The notes under the pieces are model-generated. The model did no database searches and was not told where the DNA came from. It saw nothing but the letters and a program-made list of their open reading frames with translations. Positions 1 to 10,000 of a DNA stretch of 64,000 bases are shown here, piece after piece. The DNA comes from Serripes groenlandicus (taxonomy: Eukaryota; Mollusca; Bivalvia; Cardiida; Cardiidae), in NCBI GenBank assembly GCA_031761405.1, contig JASEVX010000008.1, positions 75,188,014 through 75,252,013 on the forward strand. Reading direction: 5' to 3'. Positions within the stretch are counted from its first letter, which is position 1; every line of letters starts with the position of its first letter. The position numbers were made by a program, and so were the translations under genes.

Positions 1-530
1 TGTAGATATGAGCGGTGCTCTACGAAAAAACACCTTAGCGTAATTATTGCACATGTAGATATGATCGGTGCCTTACGAAAAACCAACATTAGCGTAATTT
101 TTAAAATGTAGATATGAGCGATGTTCTTCGAAAACTAGCTTTAACGTAATTATTACACGTGTAGATATGAGCGGTGCTCTTCGAAAACTAGCCTTAACGT
201 AATTATTACACGTGTAGATATGAGCGGTGCTCTTCGAAAACAAACCTAAGTGTAATTATTACACATGTAGATATGAGCGATGTTCTTCGAAAACTAGCCT
301 TAACGTAATTATTACACGTGTAGATATGAGCGGTGCTCTTCGAAAACTAGCCTTAACGTAATTATTACACATGTAGATATGAGCGATGCTCTGCGAAAAC
401 AAACCTAAGTGTAATTATTACACGTGTAGATATGAGCGATGCTGTACGAAAACAAACCTTAGTGTAATTATAACACGTGTAGATATGATCGGTGCTCTTG
501 AAAAACCAACCTTAGTGTAATCATTTTAAC
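1..530. repeat. 53-bp tandem repeat, about 10 copies
   Basis: The motif tgtagatatgagcg recurs every 53 bp (1, 54, 107, 160, 213, 266, 319, 372, 425, 478). Units differ by a few substitutions such as tacg/ttcg and cctaag/ccttaac. The array starts before the window and fades near 530. I see no coding capacity. Confidence 0.95.
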
Positions 531-936
531 TTCGCATGACAAGCTGCATCTGCACATCCATTTATAAGAATGTTGTGTATGACATGCATATTGTAGTCCT
601 ATATTTCTGCGGGAAAATGTGCATGTATATAATAAATATATAGGTCCAGTAGTCACCATAAGACCTAATGAATACGCATCGAACAATCTAGGGTTAACCG
701 TATTCCTATAATAAACTATTACTTTGTTCGATTCAGATGACAGAAGTCAGATATATTTATAGACAAAATTTGCATCTGTTTGCATCAACATTTTATTTAG
801 CGAAACAAAATAGATGTCAACCAGAATCGTGCAATTTAAACCGCAGCATTACACAATGGATAGAGGAAAAGTAACTAACAAGAATATTTTCATTATCATA
901 CAAATATTTCCGTGACATTCTTAAATATTTTCCTAC
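531..936. other. AT-rich DNA, nothing recognised
   Basis: I see no exon, repeat copy or RNA gene here. It lies downstream of the last recognised EGF-like exon on the minus strand and may be its intron or 3' flank. Confidence 0.5.
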
Positions 937-1071
937 CTGTTTCACATAGGTCCCCAAGATAGCCTAGATCACATCTGCCACATGTTCCATCTACTTTGTT
1001 GCAAGGTTGTTTCCCATAGCAATGCCCACAAGCCAATCGACAGTTACTCCCATAGGTACCATTTGCACAGG
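937..1071 (-). CDS. EGF-like exon (MEGF/laminin-type), internal
   Basis: A 135-bp exon on the minus strand, bounded by acceptor ttag at 1072 and donor gtagga at 936. It starts with 2 bases and ends with 1 base of split codons (phase 1-1). It encodes one eight-cysteine EGF-like module: an opening C then NGTYGSNC, then CGHCYG, PCNKVDGTCGRC and a closing LGYLGDLCE. This spacing is typical of multiple-EGF (MEGF10/11, SCARF, CED-1-like) receptors, in which repeats are carried on symmetric exons. Same size and phase as the exon at 2441-2575, so both probably belong to one gene. It is a partial gene: no signal peptide, transmembrane segment or stop was found. It could be a pseudogene fragment, but the frame and splice sites are intact. 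Confidence 0.65.
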
Positions 1072-1139
1072 CTAAATCATACAGGAACCATAGTGTATAC
1101 GCATATAACTTATACACTGGCTAAACGATGAGGTTCACT

Positions 1140-1448
1140 TTTGTCCGGTTCAGCAAAGTTATATATGTTTATAATTAGAGAGAGAGAGAGAGACAAACAT
1201 ACAGACAGACATACATAAATAAGTGTCGCCTTGAATTACAAAGACAAACCGTCTTTTTGTTAAGATCCACGAAACAGTTTAATTCCGACAATGCAATGTA
1301 TCCTACAACGAGATCTGATATATCTGTATAACAACAAGAACAATTGCTGATATTGTAAGATAAAATGAATTAAAGTTGTGTCAATTTATGAACGACCGAC
1401 GTTACTGTAACAGGTGCACGTATTTTGTGATCAAACTTGAGGTAATTC
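1140..1448. other. Intron-like DNA with short GA run
   Basis: A small (GA)n/(CAGA)n microsatellite is at about 1177-1210. Nothing else is recognised. It lies between two EGF-like exons. Confidence 0.5.
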
Positions 1449-1585
1449 AAGCCACCGTAGCTCAGTCGGTAGCAGCAAGTTGATTTGAAAGTATGAAACG
1501 CATAGGTATGTGAACTGTCCGCCACGATATGACCGAATTATTTCAAAAACGGCTTTAAACACCAATAATTGAATATTGGTAATTC
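1449..1585 (+). mobile_element. SINE family A copy, internally deleted
   Basis: It begins with a tRNA-like A-box segment (gtagctcagtcggtagca). It then jumps to the family-A tail (gtatgtgaactgtccgcc, acgatatgaccgaat, aaaacggctttaaacacc). The B box and the middle of the element are missing. Confidence 0.65.
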
Positions 1586-2440
1586 CAGTAAAGTAACAAT
1601 TGGAGTTACGAATACTGAGATAACCTACTCGTGTTGTTGGTTTTGTTTGCTTTAAGAAGTATTTAAGATAAACCAAATTAAAACAGATAGTGTGCATGTT
1701 TATCTTAGATATTTCTATTTTGGTAAAACTCGATTTAATACACATCATATTTAAAAAAGAAAACGTTAATTAAACACATTTCTTAGGCAGCTTTGGAAAG
1801 ACCACTTCTGTGGCATTTAGTATTTTTCATGTATGAAAACTTACTTTTCTTTAATTCATCATTTTTTTAAATGATACGAGAGGGTGAAATCCAGCGAATC
1901 CAATCTGTGCTAGTTGTTAAAACATAATACACTTGGGAATTACGTCTGTCTTAATGTTTTCAACAAAGCGTTGGTTTCGCATATCGCCAAAAGATTCGAC
2001 AGCCTACGGTGACAAACTCATACACAGACTGCTTCATTACGTTAAATCTTGCAAACAACGTCCAGAACAGCCAGACAATGCGGTATAAGTATGTATCCGA
2101 CTTATGCAAGCTCTTGTGTCTAGTCCTCCATGACGATATAATGTAATACGGACGTAATATTATCCCCGAATCAAAGAACACTAAGAATGCAAGCCATTAC
2201 TTTAATTTTCGAAGTTATTTGTTTGACTCAAATGGGGACCAAAACCCTCGTCATTCGCTTCAAATGCGGACGCTATAACCATTACACTAGAGGGACGGAC
2301 AGAATATTCAGCAACTATGCTAATACTAAGCTAATGATTTACGCGGAGTTAATTCATATGTTTGACAATCGTTTTGCATGAATGTACTAGACATGACTTA
2401 TAGATGGCGGAACTAAAAATCATAGAAACACGTGATTTAC
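1586..2440. other. Intron-like DNA; possible decayed tRNA-SINE at 2225-2310
   Basis: On the minus strand at about 2225-2310 there is an A-box-like segment (tagtgtaatggttatagcgt), followed by a poor B box. It could be the head of a decayed tRNA-derived SINE. The remainder shows nothing. Confidence 0.35.
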
Positions 2441-2575
2441 CTGTCGAACATGTCACTCCTTTAAATCCAGCCATACATTGGTCACAGGCACCAGTAACTG
2501 TGTCACAAGGAGCGTTATTGTAACACTTTCCACACATGGAGTTACAATCCTGTCCAAATGATCCCTGTTCACATA
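2441..2575 (-). CDS. EGF-like exon (MEGF/laminin-type), internal
   Basis: A second 135-bp, phase 1-1 exon on the minus strand, with acceptor ending caaag at 2576 and donor gtaaatc from 2440. The module opens with CEQGSFGQDC and continues CGKCYNNAPC, TGACDQC and FKGVTC, again eight cysteines in MEGF spacing. It lies 1.37 kb upstream (in gene sense) of the exon at 937-1071. Identical length and phase indicate that the two arose by exon duplication and can be spliced in frame. Such proteins are single-pass or secreted receptors in phagocytosis, adhesion or immune recognition; the role here is not determinable. Confidence 0.65.
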
Positions 2576-3164
2576 CTTTGAAGTAAAAATAGAATTAATT
2601 ATTATTTCTATCTAATTATTTTGTTTAACCTAAGTGGATGGTCTGTTGTCTAGCATACATTCTGGCGGATGCTATGTCAATTAGTCTTTTTTTTTTTAAG
2701 TTGTGTCCTATCTGTCTTTCTAGGAAACTGTTCAGTATTTAGTGTTGTTATCGTTGTTAGCCGATGACTTTTGACAATGGTAGCAAAATGTCCATTTGGA
2801 ACGTCGATAACAAATATCTTTAAAATACTTCATGTACTTGCAATCATTCTAAATTTATTTGGATACTGTACAAGCTAGGTCAGCCAATAGGGTACCTGAT
2901 TAATTGATACCTACATGTACGTACGAGGAAACAAGTGTTTCGTTTCAGTGTATGAATAGGAACGGAACCACCGTTCCGTTTAAACATTTGTAAGCTGAAT
3001 GGGTCCAAATGCTTAAGATTGGATGAGGGGAAATAAATCACGTATGCAATCGTCTTTTGATCATGGATTTCCATTGAAAATGTACTCGATACCATCAAAC
3101 ATTGCCCGGTATTATTTGAAGGTATGCATCACTGTTTATATAGAGAACATATACCTTATTTAAC
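2576..3164. other. Intron-like DNA
   Basis: Nothing recognised. It separates the two upstream EGF-like exons. Confidence 0.5.
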
Positions 3165-3227
3165 CTTGTTTACAGTACAAACCTTGGAAGTCCGGACTGC
3201 ACGATGTACATTCACCAGTTTTATTAC
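3165..3227 (-). CDS. Half EGF-like module exon, internal
   Basis: A 63-bp minus-strand candidate exon with acceptor ctcagtag at 3228 and donor gttaaat from 3164. It is again phase 1-1 and stop-free. It encodes TGECTSCSPDFQGLYCKQ, which matches the C-terminal half (G-x-C-x2-C-x5-G-x2-C) of the modules in the two neighbouring exons. Its acceptor lacks a strong pyrimidine tract, and half modules are less common, so it may be a relic. It would sit first of the three exons in gene order. Confidence 0.5.
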
Positions 3228-3731
3228 CTACTGAGCTACCGGGACTCGACTAATAAAAAAGAAAAAGAAATTATTAGAAAATGGCATGTTCTCTTATTGA
3301 GTCTTTTCACCCCAAAACAGACAGCAGGAGATTTAACAATGAAATATTTCGCTAGGTGAATATCAGAGGAGATCTCAGTTAGTCTATGCGGAGGTGCAGA
3401 CTGTGTGTAATCTTCGCTGATCGGCAGTTTCTGAAGTCTGTTTAAGAGTGACCCGACTCAACCTGTTCAAATGCTATATATGTACAAAGTAGCTGTTTAA
3501 CAGTAAAGTACAATGTGTATGTGCTTATCGATGTACATTCATAAGTTTAAACAAAGGGCTTCGATAGTGCATACTATCTTTAAGTGACACGATCTCTGTT
3601 CCCAAGTAGGATCAGCATCCGGATGTGTTGAACTTTCTCCGAAAGCGAAACAGAAACAGCAACAGTGGGATTGTTAAAATGACCAAAATACTCTTATTAA
3701 ACGTCTTGTTAATACAGTTCTAAGTATATAA
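3228..3731. other. No feature recognised
   Basis: I could not identify a further upstream exon of the EGF gene or any repeat family here. Confidence 0.4.
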
Positions 3732-4368
3732 TTATGTCAAGAGATCGACACAGAGGGTCAGAAACGAAAGGTACAATTCGACTTTTAACACACTGATAAG
3801 TTTGTCATCTATCTTGCCAAGCATGTATGCGATGAGTTCGTGTCTAGGTAAACATAATAGCATAGCACAGAACTCAGAACATAATGAATTGTTTTCGTCA
3901 TAGAACTCGTTCCATAGTCATGCGACATGCATCATTCGTCTTCCACCAATGGGCTAAGTCTATGTGGAAAAGCAGCCAGTTGCTTGGGAAGATTGATGTG
4001 TGGAGTACTGGTGTGAGAAAACCAGGAAATGCATGAGTAGGTGAACTGGCCGCATTGATATAACTGAGTAATTGTTAAAAACGGCGTTAAACCCCAATCA
4101 ATCAATCAATCAATCGTTCCATAGTCTATGCCTCTCCGTTAGCGGACATTCAAAAAGTAGATGTTCTGCTTCCTGCAAACGCGGATGCTGACAACGTAGA
4201 CAGACTTCTGGTTTGTTGGGTGGTCGCTTACAACATATTTTAGCCAGAAATTTCATGCGGAACAATGTATACGGATGTAACTTAACTACTGTCCAAAATG
4301 TCTGACTGGCGAAGGTGACAGTGGCACTGTTTGGATGTAGTAAAGTCCGCATAATTGTCCATTCGTTT
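3732..4368 (-). pseudogene. Non-LTR retrotransposon ORF2 C-terminus, split by a SINE
   Basis: Read on the minus strand, 4368-4127 encodes a segment ending in CLRCQH...EHLLFECPL, the CX2C...HX4C zinc-knuckle-like C-terminus of jockey/R1/I-type ORF2 proteins. The frame then meets a SINE (3920-4113) bracketed by a 13-bp direct repeat. Skipping the SINE and one repeat copy, the frame continues open (LWNEFYDENN, LPRHELIAYMLGKIDD) to a TAA at 3732-3734. RT and RNase H parts are absent, so this is a 5'-truncated dead copy. On its 5' side it abuts a half MITE (4369-4456). Confidence 0.65.
3907..4126 (+). mobile_element. 5'-truncated SINE family A with 13-bp TSD
   Basis: SINE body 3920-4113 lies between perfect 13-bp repeats tcgttccatagtc (3907-3919 and 4114-4126). 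It lacks the tRNA head. It starts near the ccaccaatgggct segment, carries the agcagccagttgcttgggaa region and the shared 3' core, and ends in (aatc)n. Truncation plus TSD indicates LINE-mediated insertion. Confidence 0.85.
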
Positions 4369-4456
4369 TGAGCAATTTCTCCTCTTGTCACTATGTTTTC
4401 AAAAAGCCGTCTGCTGCAGAGGCGTCAGAAAGCGTCTATATGAGGGAAAGGGTTAA
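4369..4456. mobile_element. TTAA-MITE, one arm
   Basis: Arm containing gtctgctgcagaggcgtcag and ending gagggaaagggTTAA. The partner arm is missing or lies in the decayed 4490-4680 stretch. Confidence 0.7.
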
Positions 4457-4489
4457 ATCTTTATTAATTATTTCCATTATGTTAAATGC

Positions 4490-4680
4490 GATTTTCAAGG
4501 CATCTGCTTCACGCGACTTTATAAAACAATTATGGCAAAAGAAGAAATTGCTAATAATGTCAAACTGTTTTCAACTCAATTAAATGAGCACACTATCATT
4601 TATAGAGATTGTTTTCATAATGTTGCTTAGAAATTTTTCAAAGTTGATGCTGTAGATTTGTACAATGCGGGAAAGGGTTG
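4490..4680. mobile_element. TTAA-MITE, decayed copy
   Basis: It contains ggcaaaagaagaaattgct and a right end gcgggaaagggtt at 4668-4679. The arms are strongly diverged. Confidence 0.5.
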
Positions 4681-4696
4681 CTTTTTTAATTATTTT

Positions 4697-4926
4697 TAAA
4701 ACCCGCCCTTTCCCTCATATAAACGCTTTCTGACGCCTTTACAGCAGACGGCTTTTTGAAAACATAGTGACAAAAGAAGAAATTGCACAAAACGTGCAAT
4801 TTTTCCTTTTGCTACAATGTTTTCCACTTTTTGTCATAGGTTATCCATTCAATAATTCCCTTTTTTTTTGACAAAATACGTTCAAAGTCGTCTGCTGCAG
4901 AATTGTCGTATGAGTGATTATGGGTT
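4697..4926. mobile_element. TTAA-MITE, full-length copy
   Basis: About 230 bp with both arms. The left arm is cgccctttccctcatata; the right arm contains gtcgtctgctgcagaattg. A hairpin centre aattgcacaaaacgtgcaat is visible at 4780-4799. Confidence 0.75.
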
Positions 4927-5109
4927 ATATACGAATTGGGCCCATTTCACGCGGTACTGAATGTTGAAGGTTAACAAGTTAATGGTAACCACAAGTTGTT
5001 TTACATACTACAATCCGAACGCATTATATTGGCGGATCTATATTTATACATAAACATAAACATTAGTTCAGATATAATTATTTATGAAACGAAATTAAAT
5101 TGAAACATG

Positions 5110-5366
5110 TATATCGAGGGCTTGGCGTGAAACGGTTGTAACTAAAAACCTATTTTGGAAACCCTGGTTTAGGGGCAATTTTGACCCCTTTGTAAACAAT
5201 ACAAATTTAGGTGCCATTGCTCAGAACGAGCAATGGCACCTAAATTTCCATTGTTTACCAAGAAAAGTGATTTGACGCTTATAAAAACTTTATGGCGGGT
5301 TGATTTATCTTGTTAAAAAAAATACCCATTTGAGTTACAACCGTTTCACGCCAAGCCCTCGATATA
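5110..5366. mobile_element. Long-hairpin MITE (CGAGGGCTTGG ends), copy 1
   Basis: Terminal inverted repeats tatatcgagggcttggcgtg / cacgccaagccctcgatata, continuing as gaaacggttgtaact. There is an inner perfect inverted repeat aggtgccattgctc / gagcaatggcacct. The copy at 60292-60540 is in the opposite orientation. A TA-type target site is possible because the palindrome runs into tatat. No transposase is encoded. Confidence 0.8.
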
Positions 5367-5536
5367 TGCTTTCTGATGCCCCTGCAGTAGATGATTGCTC
5401 ATGATGAATAATGTCTCATTTTGTCACAATGTATTGAACTCTATTTAACAATTAATACGTTCATTTGTAAAAACATTTCAAATCTTGCATAGATGATTGC
5501 AAAGTCATCGGCTGAAGATGTGTTGTATGTGGGAAA
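5367..5536. mobile_element. TTAA-MITE, partial
   Basis: It carries tttctgatgcccctgcagta at the left and gtatgtgggaaagggtta at the right. The outer left end is missing where the long-hairpin MITE abuts. Confidence 0.55.
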
Positions 5537-5637
5537 GGGTTATACAAAACTCGGGACATACGTGTATGCTGTATTGTGACGGAGTACTATTGTCGTAGAT
5601 AAATATGTTTAAATGATGGGAGTTGATTTACCAAAAC

Positions 5638-5890
5638 AAGTGTTCTGTTTTATTTTTTATTTTATTCGAGTTTAACGCCGTTTTCAACATTATTTCAGTT
5701 ATTTCACGGCGCCAGTTCACTTATTCATGATCCTTTGGTAAACGAACTAGTACTAGGCTAAAGGAGATGTGCCTTGCACAAGGGCACTCCACCATGACCG
5801 TAGCGCCGCGACTGGGGATCGAACCCGAGACGCCCAGTTCGAAACCACGCTGACCACTCGGCCACGGCGGATTCCTTAAGTGATCTGTTT
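5638..5890 (-). mobile_element. SINE family B, minus strand, 13-bp TSD
   Basis: SINE 5651-5877 lies between aagtgttctgttt (5638-5650) and aagtgatctgttt (5878-5890). Read on the minus strand, the tRNA-like head has A box gtggccgagtggtcagcgtg and B box gggttcgatcccc. The tail carries the shared 3' core and an (ATTTT)-rich end. Confidence 0.8.
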
Positions 5891-5958
5891 AACAACAATT
5901 AAAAGCCCAATTATCGTGTCCGGAGAACTTTGAGGTAAATGTTGAGATTAATGTACTA

Positions 5959-6208
5959 CCAGGCTTCTTGCATGGAATCCGCTGTGGTCAAGTGGTTAGC
6001 GTCGGGGATTTCGAAACCGGTTGTCCCGTGTTCGATCCGCAGTCGCGGCATTACGGTCATGGTGGAGTGCCCTTGGGCAAGGCACATTTTCTAGCCTAGT
6101 ACTGGTTTGTTTACCCAGGGATCATGAATAATTACATTTAATTGCGCGCTAAATGACCTTAGCTGTCGATGCGCCATAAAACAATATACATTCATTCCAG
6201 GCTTCTTG
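5959..6208 (+). mobile_element. SINE family B, plus strand, perfect 12-bp TSD
   Basis: SINE 5971-6196 lies between ccaggcttcttg (5959-5970 and 6197-6208). A box tggtcaagtggttagcgtcg and B-box-like gttcgatccgc are visible, then cattacggtcatggtggagt. The tail differs from the 5651-5877 copy. Confidence 0.85.
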
Positions 6209-6352
6209 TACGACTACATCACGAACAGAGAACATCGGGAAAGGGTTATACAAAATTTGGGACATACATATATGCTGTATTGTGGTAATGTCGTAGATAA
6301 ATATGTTTAAATGGTGGGAGTTGATTTACCGAATCAAGTGATCTGTTTCACA

Positions 6353-6940
6353 GGTGCCAGTCTCGTTTAAAATCTAAAATTAGCCTTTGGCTATATATTG
6401 GCTATATATTGGCTTAGTTCACGACGAACCCGAGTTCCGACTAGAGTTACACGGGTTCCTTGTTTTAACCCTAGTGACGTCATATGAACTTCTGACCCCG
6501 ACTATTTACAACCTTGCTTCAAGCGAGAGTTAGAAGAGGTCCAAAATGGCGGAGGGTGGCAATTATTGATGCTGGTGTGTATATAATCCTAAAATACGAA
6601 ACTCTGAGTTCAGTAATCAGTGATGTTTTTATTTGTAAGGCAGATAAATCAGGATTTGTGAAATTGGGCCTTGCAAATAATTGCGATCCGTAATTTAGAC
6701 AACAAGAAAACGAGCTTTCTGGTGTCGATAATCAAATAAGTGGATACAACACGAAGGCTTCCATTTGAATTTTGACTCCAGAGTGGAGATGTGCGTTCAC
6801 GAGAACAAAGTGTCTGCGCATGCGCCATCGTTACACGTGGCCCCTGACCATACTCTCCTTGAGTTCGTCATGAACTTAGCCATTGACAAAGTCAACATAT
6901 AGTCAAATGCTATTTTTAGATTGTAAACGAGACTGGCACC
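6353..6940. mobile_element. 588-bp TIR element, non-autonomous
   Basis: The ends ggtgccagtctcgttta and taaacgagactggcacc are inverted. Similarity continues inward for roughly 100 bp (tagcctttggct / agtcaaatgcta and ttcacgacgaac / gttcgtcatgaa). The flanks agtgatctgtttcaca (6337-6352) and agtaatctgtttaaca (6941-6956) look like an unusually long target duplication. The interior holds no ORF. Superfamily unknown. Confidence 0.75.
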
Positions 6941-7037
6941 AGTAATCTGTTTAACAACAATTAAAAGCCCAAATATCGTGTCCGAAGTATGTTGAGGTTA
7001 ATGTTGAGGTTTATGTACGACTACATCACGAACAGAG

Positions 7038-10000
7038 ACTATAGGGATCAGTCTATGTGGATGCACAGTCTGATCTGAAACATCACTGGTCACAAACTCT
7101 ATCTGGACCAGCATGTGAGGAAGTACTGTCTGATCTGAAACATCACTGGTCACAAACTCTATCTGGACCAGCCTGTGAGGAAGCACTGTCTGATCTGAAA
7201 CATCACTGGTCGCAAACTCTATATGGACCAGCCTGTGAGAAAGCATAGGATGATCTGGACCATCACTGGTCGCAAACTCTATCTGGACCAGCCTGTGAGA
7301 AAGCACTGTCTGATCTGAAACATCACTGGTCGCAAACTCTATATGGACCAGCCTGTGAGAAAGCATAGGATGATCTGGACCATCACTGGTCGCAAACTCT
7401 ATCTGGACCAGCCTGTGAGGAAGCACTGTCTGATCTGAAACATCACTGGTCGCAAACTCTATATGGACCAGCCTGTGAGAAAGCATAGGATGATCTGGAC
7501 CATCACTGGTCGCAAACTCTATCTGGACCAGTTTGTGTGGGTGCACATTCTGATCTGGACCATCACTGGTCACACATTCTATAGGGACCAGTCTGTGTGG
7601 GTGCACATTCTGATCTGGACCATCACTGGTCACAAACGCTATCTGGACCAGTCTGTGTGGGTGCACAGTATGATCTGGACCATCACTGGTCACAAACTCT
7701 ATCTGGACAAGCGTGTGAGGATGCATAGGATGATCTGGACCATCACTGGTCACAAACTCTATCAGGACCAGTCTGTGGGGGTGTACAGACTGATCTGGAC
7801 CATCACTGGTCACACATTCTATCAGGACCAGTATGTGTGGGTGCACATTCTGATCTGGAACATCACTGGTCACACACTCTATCGGGTCCAGTCTGTGTGG
7901 GTGCACAGTATGATCTGGACCATCACTGGTCACAAACTCTATCGGGACCAGTATGTGTGGGTGCAAATTCTGATCTGGACCATCACTGGTCACAAACTCT
8001 ATCGGGACCAGTCTGTGTGGGTGCACATTCTGATCTGGACCATCACTGGTCACAAACTCTATAGGGACCAGTCTGTGTTGGTGCACAGTATGATCTGGAC
8101 CATCACTGGTCACAAACTCTATCGGGTCCAGTTTGTGTGGGTGCACATTCTGATCTGGACCATCACTTGTCACACAATCTATAGGGACCAGTCTGTGTGG
8201 GTGCACATTCTGATCTAGACCATCACTGGTCACACAATCTATAGGGACCAGTCTGTGTTGGTGCACAGTATGATCTGGACCATCACTGGTCACAAACTCT
8301 ATCGGGACCAGCCTGTGAGGATGCATAGGATGATCTGGACCATCACTGATCACAAACTCTATCAGGACCAGTCTGTGTTGGTGCACAGTATGATCTAGAC
8401 CATCACTGGTCACAAACTCTATCGGGACCAGTATGTATGGGTGCACATTCGGATCTGGACCATCATGGGTCACAAACTATATAGGGACCAGTCTGTGTTG
8501 GTGCACAGTATGATCTGGACCATCACTGGTCACAAACTCTATCGGGTCCAGTCTGTGTGGGTGCACAGACTGATCTGGACCATCACTGGTTACAAACTAT
8601 ATAGGGACCAGTCTGTGTTGGTGCACAGTATGATCTGGACCATCACTGGTCACAAACTCTATCGGGTCCAGTCTGTGTGGGTGCACAGTATGATCTGGAC
8701 CATCACTGGTCACAAACTCTATCGGGACCAGTATGTGTTGGTGCACAGTATGATCTGGACCATCACTGGTCACAAATTATATCGGGACTAGTCTGTGTGG
8801 GTGCACATTCTGATCTGGACCATCACTGGTCACAAACTCTATCGGGACCAGTATGTTTGGGTGCACAGTATGATCTGGACCATCACTGGTCACAAACTCT
8901 ATCGGGACCAGTATGTGTGGGTGCACATTCTGATCTGGACCATCACTGGTCACAAACGCTATCAGGACCAGTCTGTGGGGGTGCACAGACTGATCTGGAC
9001 CATCACTGGTCACAAACTCTATCTGGACCAGTCTGTGGGGGTGCACATTCTGATCTGGACCATCACTGGTCACAAACGCTATCAGGACCAGTCTGTGTGG
9101 GTATACAGTGTGATCTGAAACATCACTGGTCACAAACTCTATCTGGACCAGCCTGTGTGGGTGCACATTCTGATCTGGACCATCACTGGTCACAAACTCT
9201 ATCGGGACCAGTCTGTGTGGGTGCACATTCTGATCTGGACCATCACTGGTCACAAACTCTATAGGGACCAGTCTGTGTTGGTGCACAGTATGATCTGGAC
9301 CATCACTGGTCACAAACTCTATCGGGTCCAGTTTGTGTGGGTGCACATTCTGATCTGGACCATCACTTGTCACACAATCTATAGGGACCAGTCTGTGTGG
9401 GTGCACATTCTGATCTAGACCATCACTGGTCACACAATCTATAGGGACCAGTCTGTGTTGGTGCACAGTATGATCTGGACCATCACTGGTCACAAACTCT
9501 ATCGGGACCAGCCTGTGAGGATGCATAGGATGATCTGGACCATCACTGATCACAAACTCTATCAGGACCAGTCTGTGTTGGTGCACAGTATGATCTAGAC
9601 CATCACTGGTCACAAACTCTATCGGGACCAGTATGTATGGGTGCACATTCGGATCTGGACCATCATGGGTCACAAACTATATAGGGACCAGTCTGTGTTG
9701 GTGCACAGTATGATCTGGACCATCACTGGTCACAAACTCTATCGGGTCCAGTCTGTGTGGGTGCACAGACTGATCTGGACCATCACTGGTTACAAACTAT
9801 ATAGGGACCAGTCTGTGTTGGTGCACAGTATGATCTGGACCATCACTGGTCACAAACTCTATCGGGTCCAGTCTGTGTGGGTGCACAGTATGATCTGGAC
9901 CATCACTGGTCACAAACTCTATCGGGACCAGTATGTGTTGGTGCACAGTATGATCTGGACCATCACTGGTCACAAATTATATCGGGACTAGTCTGTGTGG

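Larger units (their letters stand above)
5525..7037. repeat. Direct tandem duplication, about 700-800 bp, interrupted by three insertions
   Basis: Copy 1 (5525-6231) and copy 2 (6232-7037) share segments such as tgtcgtagataaatatgttt (5592, 6292), aacaattaaaagcccaa (5895, 6955) and gactacatcacgaacagaga (6211, 7019). Copy 1 holds SINEs at 5651-5877 and 5971-6196; copy 2 holds a TIR element at 6353-6940. Removing the insertions makes the two copies collinear. Confidence 0.75.

Noticed and set aside
3600..3660. Cys-rich minus-strand stretch as a further EGF exon
   Set aside because: Cysteine spacing (HCCCFCF) does not fit the EGF module and no donor or acceptor pair matches phase 1.
6998..8473. 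491-codon minus-strand open frame (and similar frames to 11912) with a 20-residue repeat
   Set aside because: The 60-bp period keeps frames open on both strands and in several registers. Substitutions show no preference for synonymous sites, 59-bp units break the frame, and no splice or start context exists.
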